Positions 14,487-20,001 of a stretch of DNA of 20,001 bases are shown here, one piece after another. Origin of the DNA: DASVXQ01 sp040414855 (GTDB lineage: Bacteria; Actinomycetota; CALGFH01); NCBI GenBank assembly GCA_040414855.1, contig JBEDUQ010000037.1, positions 1-20,001 of the forward strand, in the 5' to 3' direction. The notes below the pieces were generated by a model. The model saw nothing but the letters and a program-made list of their open reading frames with translations. It had not been told where the DNA came from and did not search any database. The position numbers and the translations under genes were made by a program. Position 1 is the stretch's first letter. Every line of letters begins with the position of its first letter.

Positions 14487-15938
14487 ATGACGATCTCGCT
14501 GGACGGCGAGGGGCTCTCCTGCGAGCAGGTCGAGGCGGTCGCCCGCGACGGCGCGCCGGTGGAGGTGGCCGCCCGCGGAATCGAGCGGGCGAGGGCGGCG
14601 CACAGGGTCGCCCTCGAAGTCGCGGCGCAGCGCCCCGTGTACGGCGTGACCACCGGGGTCGGGGCCAACCGGACCGTCCCGGTCGGCGCGGGCGACGTCC
14701 TGGACCACGGCCTGCGCGTGCTCCGCAGCCACGCCGGCGGCGCCGGTCCGCCCTTGGACCGCGCGGGCGTTCGCGCGATGCTGGTCGTGCGGCTCAACCA
14801 GCTCGCCGCCGGAGGCTCGGGCGTCGACCCCGCACTGCTCGAGGTGCTCGAGGGCGCGCTCAACCGGGGGCTGACCCCGCGCGTGTCGCGGTACGGGGCG
14901 ATCGGAACGGCCGACCTGACCGCGCTTGCCTCCACGGCGCTGTGCATCCTCGGTGAGCGGCCCTGGGAGGGCGGCTCCATGCCGGCCCACGCCTTCGGGC
15001 CAACCGACGCGCTCGCCTTCATCAGCAGCAACGCGGCCACCGTCGGCGAGGCCGCGCTCGCGAGTCAGGACCTGCGGCGCCTGCTCCAGGCCGCGCTGGT
15101 GGTCGCGGCCCTGTCGTTCGTCGCAGTCCAGGGCTCGCAGGAGCCCTACGCCGCGGCCGTCCACGAGTCCAGACGCCACCCGGGCCAGATCGCGGTGGCG
15201 GCGAGGATGCGCGAGCTGCTCCGGACCAGGGCCGCCCGGCCGGCACGTCGGGTCCAGGACCCGTTCGGGCTCCGCGCGCTACCACAGGTCCACGGCGCGG
15301 CGCTGGACGGCTTGGCGGACCTGGAGCGCGTCCTGGGGGTCGAGATGAACTCGGCCGGCGAGAACCCGCTGGTCGACGTGCGCACCCATGACGTGCTGCA
15401 CAACGGCAACTTCCACGCCGCCTACCTCGCCCTGGCGCTCGACAAGGCGCGCGCCGCGCTGTTCCAGACCGCCGCGCTCTCGGTCGCCCGCCTCAGCGGC
15501 CTCGCCGACCCCGCCAACACCGGGCTGCGGCCGTTCCTCGCGGACGGTCCGGAGCCGAGCTCCGGCGTGACCATCCTCGAGTACGTGGCCCACTCCGCGC
15601 TTGCGGACCTGCGGCATCAGGCCGCACCGGCCACGCTCGGTAGCGCCGTGCTCGCATCTGGCCTGGAGAATCACGCGAGCTTCTCGGCACAGGCGGCCTG
15701 GCGCACCACCGAGGCGCTGGCGCCCTATGAGATCGTGCTGGCCTGCGAGCTGCTGGCCGCGGTGCGGGCGCTTCGGCTCCAGGGGGTCACCCTCGGGCCG
15801 GGCCCGCTGCGCGACGCCTACGAGCTGGCCGGCGCGGCCATGGAGCCGAGCACCGAGGACCGGCCGCTCGAAGGCGACCTGAGCGCCGCCATCCGGCTGC
15901 TGCCCGACCTGGCGCGCGGCCCGTCCCGCTCAGGTTGA
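14487..15938 (+). CDS. Histidine/phenylalanine ammonia-lyase family protein lacking the MIO triad
   Basis: A 483-residue member of the aromatic amino acid lyase superfamily (PF00221). It keeps the active-site loop VYGVTTGVG (Tyr52, matching Tyr53 of Pseudomonas HAL), LNQLAAGGSG, PQVHG, the SAGENPLVDV segment, GNFHAAY and the LENHAS region. The MIO segment, normally GSVGASGDLAPLA, reads GAIGTADLTALA: Ala-Ser-Gly is replaced by Thr141-Ala142 with one residue lost, so no MIO can form. The QDxY motif reads VQDPFGLR, with catalytic Tyr changed to Phe260 but Arg263 kept. I chose ATG 14487 because family homology starts there and GGAG lies at 14474; GTG 14343, with GAGG upstream, would add a 48-residue Pro-rich head. 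Last gene of the LacI-controlled operon. It may act on a substrate with a good leaving group, or as an isomerase or non-enzyme. Confidence 0.87.
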   Translation: MTISLDGEGLSCEQVEAVARDGAPVEVAARGIERARAAHRVALEVAAQRPVYGVTTGVGANRTVPVGAGDVLDHGLRVLRSHAGGAGPPLDRAGVRAMLVVRLNQLAAGGSGVDPALLEVLEGALNRGLTPRVSRYGAIGTADLTALASTALCILGERPWEGGSMPAHAFGPTDALAFISSNAATVGEAALASQDLRRLLQAALVVAALSFVAVQGSQEPYAAAVHESRRHPGQIAVAARMRELLRTRAARPARRVQDPFGLRALPQVHGAALDGLADLERVLGVEMNSAGENPLVDVRTHDVLHNGNFHAAYLALALDKARAALFQTAALSVARLSGLADPANTGLRPFLADGPEPSSGVTILEYVAHSALADLRHQAAPATLGSAVLASGLENHASFSAQAAWRTTEALAPYEIVLACELLAAVRALRLQGVTLGPGPLRDAYELAGAAMEPSTEDRPLEGDLSAAIRLLPDLARGPSRSG

Positions 15939-16772
15939 CGAGCTCATGCGTGGCCGGTCCGCGCGCATCGCGTTCCAGGCCGAAAGCCAGGCGACCTCGG
16001 CGGAGAGGGCTTCGCCGGCGGCGACGAGGTCGCTGATGAGCAGCTCGCGCCGGGCGGGGTCCAGCCGCGACGAGGGCACGCAGACGGTCATCGCGGCGAG
16101 CACCACGCCGGCCCCGTTGCGGACCGGCACCGCGAGGCTGTAGAGCCCCACCGCCGTCTCGCTCTGGTTCTCCGCGTAGCCGTCGCGGCGCACCCGCTCG
16201 AGGATCTCCTGGAGCTCCCCGACGCCGCGCAGGCGCCGCCCGGTCGGGGTGACCAGCACCGCGCCGCCGAACTCCGCCTCGATCCTGGCCGCCGACCGCT
16301 CGGCGAGCACCACCCTGCCGCTCGCCGAAGCGAACGCCGGCGTACGGCTGCCCACGCTGGTGACGAGCCGGACCGGGTGCGAGGTCTCCTCGAGCGCGAT
16401 GAACACCGAGTCGTCACCATCGAGCACGGCGAGGCACACGGTCTCGTTGTGCACGGTGAGCAGCTCGGCGGCGACGCCGGCGAAGGCGCTGACGATCGGC
16501 AGCTCGCCCGACCGCGTCCCGATCCCGATGGCGCGCGCCCCCAGGTCGAAGCGGCCGGCCCGGTCGCGGACCAGCCAGCCCCGCTCGACGAGCACCGCAC
16601 AGACCCGGTGCAACGTGCTCTTGGCGACTCCGAGCTCGACCGACAGCTCCGAGATCCCGAGCGGTGCCCGCGCCACCAACGACTCGATGACGCTGAGCGC
16701 GGCATGCACACCAGGCGAGCCGGGGCGCTCGGTGCCGCCGCGGCGCGCCGCCCAGGTCGAAGTTCGTTCCAC
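15930..16772 (-). CDS. IclR-family transcriptional regulator
   Basis: A 280-residue regulator with an N-terminal winged helix-turn-helix (ALSVIESLVARAPLGISELSVELGVAKSTLHRVCAVLVERGWL) and a C-terminal IclR effector domain. The effector part includes SASGRVVLAE, where a typical IclR has the ASG(K/R) motif, and ENQSETAVGLYSLAVPVRN. I chose GTG 16772 because AGAAGGG lies upstream and the domain follows soon after; an ATG at 16898 would add 42 residues without family support. It is divergent from the binding-protein gene of the peptide-type importer and convergent with the lyase-like gene (9-bp overlap). It probably controls the importer, with an aromatic acid or other small carboxylate as usual family effector. 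Activator or repressor mode cannot be decided. Confidence 0.92.
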   Translation of the reverse strand: MERTSTWAARRGGTERPGSPGVHAALSVIESLVARAPLGISELSVELGVAKSTLHRVCAVLVERGWLVRDRAGRFDLGARAIGIGTRSGELPIVSAFAGVAAELLTVHNETVCLAVLDGDDSVFIALEETSHPVRLVTSVGSRTPAFASASGRVVLAERSAARIEAEFGGAVLVTPTGRRLRGVGELQEILERVRRDGYAENQSETAVGLYSLAVPVRNGAGVVLAAMTVCVPSSRLDPARRELLISDLVAAGEALSAEVAWLSAWNAMRADRPRMSSST

Positions 16773-17027
16773 CGGTAGTTCGCCCTTCTCCCAACTGAAC
16801 GGAGCATGGATGGCGGAGCGATTCGGCGTCAACCCACTCGGCCGCTGGTGGACCGACCGGTGGGCGCCGCTTGACAGCAGATGGTGCACATGGGACAAGG
16901 GTGGTCTCGCAACCTTCAGCAGAACGTTTCACCACAGAAGGAAGCGTCTCCTCACACGACCGCTCATGCTGGCCGCAGAGGAACGGTGCCGGACCCAGCT
17001 GCCGCGGGCACCCCCTGGAGGTGGGCA
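16773..17027. promoter_or_regulatory. Divergent intergenic region, IclR gene / importer operon
   Basis: This 255-bp stretch holds no convincing gene. A TTGACA at 16871-16876 could be a -35 for the importer operon, but no good -10 sits at the right distance. On the minus strand TTGACG near 16832 could serve the IclR gene. I found no clear long inverted repeat for IclR binding; AGTTCG occurs twice 16 bp apart (16761-16782) at the IclR start. Confidence 0.35.
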
Positions 17028-18719
17028 GTGGACGAGTTGCAGCGCCGGGCCGACAACGTTCGGGCCCGGCGGACCAGCCTCGAGAACCATCTGATCGACG
17101 AGCTTGCCGCCGGCAGACTCTCGCGCAGGGACTTCATCCGGCGGGCCACGGTGCTCGGGATGTCGGTGGGCGTGGCGGGGTTCCTCGCCGCGGCCTGCGG
17201 GAAGTCCTCGTCGACGGGCACGGGCGGGGCGGGAGCGCCCGCCACCGTCAAGAAGGGCGGCACGATGAGCGTCGGCATCATCGCGCCCGCGGGAGCCATC
17301 AGCCCGCTGACGGTGTCTGACGAAGGCGGCCTGGCCGTGCTCGGGCAGGCCGGCGAGTACCTCACCTGGTCCGACAAGGACCTCAAGCTGAGCGGCGTGC
17401 TCGCGGAGAGCTGGACGCACAACGACGACGCCTCGGAATGGACCTTCAAGCTCCGCCAGGGCGTCACCTTCAACAACGGCCAGCCGATGAAGGCCGAGGA
17501 CGTCGCCAAGACGTTCAAGGTCCACTCGGACCCCAAGGGCGGCTCCAACGCGCTCTCGGCGTTCACCGGGGTCCTGTCGCCGGCCGGCGTCCGGGTGGTG
17601 GACGACTCCACCGTGACCTTCCACCTCGACGCCCCCAACGGGAACTTCCCGTACCTGGTGAGCTCCGACAACTACAACACCATCATCCTGCCGGCCAACT
17701 ACGACTACGGCGGCAAGTACGAGAGCTCGTTCGTCGGCACGGGCCCGTGGAAGATGACCAGCTTCAAGCGGGGGGCCGAGGTCGCCTACGCCAAGAACCC
17801 GAGCTACTGGCAGACCGGGGCGGCGGCCCCGGCGCTCGACGAGATCACGCTCAAGTTCTACGCCGAGGAGCAGCCGCGGGTCCTGGCGCTGCAGAGCAAG
17901 CAGCTGGACGTGGTGAGCCAGTTCTCCGCCTCCACCGGAACGCCGCTGTTCGGCAACCCCAACGTCAAGATCATCGAGCTCCGCTCGTCGGCACACCGGC
18001 AGGTGCACATGCGCACCGACAAGGAGCCCTTCACCGACAAGCGCGTGCGCCAGGCGATGGCCCTGCTCCTCGACCGTCCGGCCCTGGTCAAGGGCCTGCT
18101 CGGCGGCAAGGCCGAGCCCGGCAACGACTCGCCGTTCGCCCCGGTGTTCCCGTCGACCGACAGCTCGGTGGCGCAGCGGGCCAAGGACGTGAACCAGGCC
18201 AAGCAACTGATGCAGGCCGCGGGCAAGTCCGGTTTCTCGGTCACGCTGGCGACCTGGAACGGCTACGAGATCCCGCTGCTCGCCCAGGCGATCAAGGACG
18301 CGGCGCGGGAGATCGGGGGGAACATCACCCTCAGCGTCACCGACGCGGGCACCTATTACGGGGACGCCGTGTTCGGGAAGTCGCCCTGGCTCGATTCCAC
18401 CATGGGGATCACCGACTACGGCCACCGTGGTGTGCCCAACGTCTTCCTGGGCGCCCCGCTCACCTCGAAGGGCACCTGGAACGGGGCGCACTTCAAGAAC
18501 TCGCAGTACGACGGACTGGTCAACCAGTACCTCGCCGCCGTCGACCTCCAGGCGCAGCGCGGCATCGCCGGCCAGATCGAGCGGCTGCTGCTGGACGAGA
18601 CCCCGATCATCTTCCCGTACTTCTACGCCCACCTGTCGGCGACACAGTCGAACGTCGCCAACGTCGAACCGACGGGCATGGGTCATATCCGCATGCTCAA
18701 AGCGGGGTTCTCGGCCTAG
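17028..18719 (+). CDS. Peptide/nickel-type ABC transporter substrate-binding lipoprotein (Tat signal)
   Basis: A 563-residue family 5 solute-binding protein (SBP_bac_5). GTG 17028 is preceded by GGAGGT at five bases, the best site in the region; the frame is open to 16881 but without a good start signal. The long n-region (LIDELAAGRL) leads to the twin-arginine motif SRRDFIRR (Arg33-Arg34), a hydrophobic stretch and a lipobox AAAC with Cys57, so the protein is exported folded by Tat and lipid-anchored. The mature part begins GGTMSVGIIAPAG and contains LAESWTHNDDASEWTFKLRQGVTF, a family hallmark, and KRVRQAMALLLDRPALVKGLLGG. Ligands in this family range from oligopeptides to opines, sugars and metal chelates, so peptide specificity is not assured. 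It is the first gene of the importer operon, divergent from iclR. Confidence 0.94.
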   Translation: MDELQRRADNVRARRTSLENHLIDELAAGRLSRRDFIRRATVLGMSVGVAGFLAAACGKSSSTGTGGAGAPATVKKGGTMSVGIIAPAGAISPLTVSDEGGLAVLGQAGEYLTWSDKDLKLSGVLAESWTHNDDASEWTFKLRQGVTFNNGQPMKAEDVAKTFKVHSDPKGGSNALSAFTGVLSPAGVRVVDDSTVTFHLDAPNGNFPYLVSSDNYNTIILPANYDYGGKYESSFVGTGPWKMTSFKRGAEVAYAKNPSYWQTGAAAPALDEITLKFYAEEQPRVLALQSKQLDVVSQFSASTGTPLFGNPNVKIIELRSSAHRQVHMRTDKEPFTDKRVRQAMALLLDRPALVKGLLGGKAEPGNDSPFAPVFPSTDSSVAQRAKDVNQAKQLMQAAGKSGFSVTLATWNGYEIPLLAQAIKDAAREIGGNITLSVTDAGTYYGDAVFGKSPWLDSTMGITDYGHRGVPNVFLGAPLTSKGTWNGAHFKNSQYDGLVNQYLAAVDLQAQRGIAGQIERLLLDETPIIFPYFYAHLSATQSNVANVEPTGMGHIRMLKAGFSA

Positions 18720-18729
18720 CGAGGGTGGC

Positions 18730-19683
18730 ATGGGGCGGTTCCTGCTACGGCGCGTCGGCCTCGCGGTCCTGACGCTCTGGTTGCTGTCGACCATCGTGTT
18801 CGTGGGCGCCCACGTCCTTCCCGGGGACGTGGGCCGCCGCATCCTCGGCCCGTTCGCTGCGCCGCAGGCGGTCGCGGCGCTGAATCACCGCCTCGGGACG
18901 GACCGTCCGATCGCGGTCCAGTACGGTGCCTGGCTGTCGGACGCGGTCCGCGGCGACCTCGGGGAGTCGCTCTCGTTCCAGGCGCCGGTGTCGTCACTGC
19001 TCGGGCCGGCGATCGTCAACTCGCTCAAGCTCGCGCTGGTGGCGTTCATCCTGGTCGTGCCCCTCGGCATCCTGGGCGGGATCGTGGCCGGCCTCTCGCA
19101 CGGCCGCTCGCTGGACCGGCTGGTGACCGTGGGCGGCCTGTCCGCCACGGTGGTCCCCGAGTTCGTCTGGAGCATCGCGGTGATCCTGGTGTTCGCCGTG
19201 CAGCTGCGGCTCCTGCCGGTCACCGCCCAGGCACCCGACGGCAGCGGGATCGCCAAGCAGTTCTACTATCTGATCCTTCCCGCGATCCCGCTGGTCTTCG
19301 TGCTGTTCGGCTACATCGCCCGGATCACGCGAAGCGGCATGATCGAGGCGCTGGACGCCGACTACACGCGCACCGCGGTGCTCAAAGGCCTCTCGCGGCG
19401 GACCGTGATCCTTCGTCACGTGCTCCGCAACGGCCTGCTGCCGACCATCGCGGTCGTCGCCACCCAGACCGGCTACCTCATCGGCGGGCTGGTGGTGATC
19501 GAGTTCATCTTCAACTACCAGGGGATCGGCCAGCTTCTGTTCCTCGCGGCGCAGAAGAAGGACTTCCCCCTGCTCCAGGGAGGGGTGATGGTCGTCGGGA
19601 TCGTGTACCTGGTCGCCACGCTGCTCGCCGACATCGCGTACTCGCTGCTGAATCCCCGGATCCGCTACGGGAGCGCGGAATGA
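18730..19683 (+). CDS. Peptide/nickel-type ABC transporter permease (DppB-like)
   Basis: A 317-residue integral membrane permease. It begins MGRFLLRRVGLAVLTLWLLSTIVF, the usual first helix of DppB/OppB/NikB, followed by an extracytoplasmic loop with RLGTDRPIAVQYGAWL and DLGESLSF. The ATPase-contact EAA-type loop is near DADYTRTAVLKGLSRRTVILRHVLRNGLLP, and the end has EFIFNYQGIGQLLFLAAQKKDFPLLQG. About six helices are expected. A GAGGGTGG site lies before the ATG, 10 bp after the binding-protein stop. The stop overlaps the next permease start (ATGA). The missing transporter ATPases are expected beyond the window. Confidence 0.95.
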   Translation: MGRFLLRRVGLAVLTLWLLSTIVFVGAHVLPGDVGRRILGPFAAPQAVAALNHRLGTDRPIAVQYGAWLSDAVRGDLGESLSFQAPVSSLLGPAIVNSLKLALVAFILVVPLGILGGIVAGLSHGRSLDRLVTVGGLSATVVPEFVWSIAVILVFAVQLRLLPVTAQAPDGSGIAKQFYYLILPAIPLVFVLFGYIARITRSGMIEALDADYTRTAVLKGLSRRTVILRHVLRNGLLPTIAVVATQTGYLIGGLVVIEFIFNYQGIGQLLFLAAQKKDFPLLQGGVMVVGIVYLVATLLADIAYSLLNPRIRYGSAE

Positions 19684-20001
19684 GTGCCGTCGAGGGGGTC
19701 AGCTCCGAGCTCGAGTCGCTGCGGGGCAGGCAGGAGCGGCGGGCAACCCGACGCGAGCGCCTGCGGGTGCTACGCCGCTCACCCACCTTCCTGGTGGGCG
19801 CGGTGATCGTAGGGTTCTGGGTCCTGTGCGCCGTGCTCGGGAACGTGCTGGAGCCGCGCGACCCCTTCGCTGTTGACGTGCTCAACCGGCTCGCCAGGCC
19901 GTCGTCGCACAACTGGCTCGGGACCGACGAGCTCGGGCGCGACGTGCTCTCGCGGGTGATCGCGGGCGCCAGGGGCATCCTGATCGTCGCGCCCCTCGCC
20001 G
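19680..20001 (+). CDS. Peptide/nickel-type ABC transporter permease (DppC-like), 5' part
   Basis: The first 107 codons of a second permease, cut by the window end. The start overlaps the DppB-like stop by 4 bp. A polar, Arg/Glu-rich cytoplasmic head (SLRGRQERRATRRERLRVLRR) is followed by the first helix (TFLVGAVIVGFWVLCAVL), then by the DppC hallmark HNWLGTDELGRDVLSRVIAGAR just before the next helix. The head is longer than in many DppC proteins. It would pair with the upstream permease as the second half of the channel. Confidence 0.94.
   Translation, partial: MSAVEGVSSELESLRGRQERRATRRERLRVLRRSPTFLVGAVIVGFWVLCAVLGNVLEPRDPFAVDVLNRLARPSSHNWLGTDELGRDVLSRVIAGARGILIVAPLA

Noticed and set aside
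16881..17027. Upstream start of the Tat lipoprotein gene
   Set aside because: The in-frame extension has no good ribosome-binding site and would bury the signal peptide; GTG 17028 has GGAGGT at ideal spacing.
16929..18842. 637-codon minus-strand open frame opposite the Tat lipoprotein gene
   Set aside because: Antisense shadow; the plus strand shows a Tat signal, lipobox and SBP_bac_5 motifs.

Overview
This is chromosomal DNA from a high-GC bacterium, most likely an actinobacterium. The third codon positions are almost all G or C, starts are often ATG or GTG, stops are mostly TGA, many genes overlap by 4 bp, and the second binding protein carries a Tat plus lipobox signal of a type common in Actinomycetota. 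The lineage below phylum cannot be fixed from sequence alone. No rRNA, tRNA, CRISPR array, insertion sequence or phage gene was seen, and no gap exceeds 300 bp.

Left part (1-11057), sugar catabolism. The window opens in the 3' end of an FAD-dependent oxidoreductase that overlaps a short-chain dehydrogenase (395-1207). Two divergent Gfo/Idh/MocA sugar dehydrogenases follow (1151-2473 minus, 2620-3819 plus). Next is a five-gene minus-strand operon, read from 9306 down to 3862: SIS-domain sugar isomerase-like protein, lipoprotein sugar-binding protein, CUT2 ATPase and two CUT2 permeases. A divergent GntR/UTRA repressor (9400-10158) adjoins it. GTCTAGAC-like boxes lie both in front of the GntR/SIS pair and in the divergent dehydrogenase promoter. 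I infer that GntR controls uptake, isomerisation and oxidation of one sugar or amino sugar.

Middle (10080-12939). A second minus-strand operon encodes a LacI repressor, a DeoC-like aldolase and a ROK sugar kinase. It begins at a divergent promoter holding three head-to-tail LacI-type operators at an exact 13-bp pitch. The same operators sit just before the plus-strand operon to the right.

Right part (12940-20001). The plus-strand operon encodes a metal-dependent amidohydrolase, a cysteine-dioxygenase-like cupin and a histidine/phenylalanine ammonia-lyase family protein. After it come a convergent IclR regulator and a peptide/nickel-type ABC importer: a Tat lipoprotein, a DppB-like permease and a DppC-like permease that runs off the window. 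The lyase is the most interesting gene. The Ala-Ser-Gly triad that makes the MIO cofactor is replaced by Thr-Ala with one residue deleted, and the catalytic Tyr of the Q-D-x-Y motif is Phe, while the rest of the fold motifs are kept. A MIO-independent lyase beside a thiol-dioxygenase-like cupin and an amidohydrolase could be an undescribed pathway for an imidazole, aromatic or betaine compound; that reading is inference.

Other oddities are a CUT2 ATPase with one intact and one consistently ruined ATP site, a tandem 33-bp duplication at the lacI/deoC junction, an 11-bp triple repeat in the dehydrogenase promoter, and repeats that provide stop codons on both strands between convergent genes.
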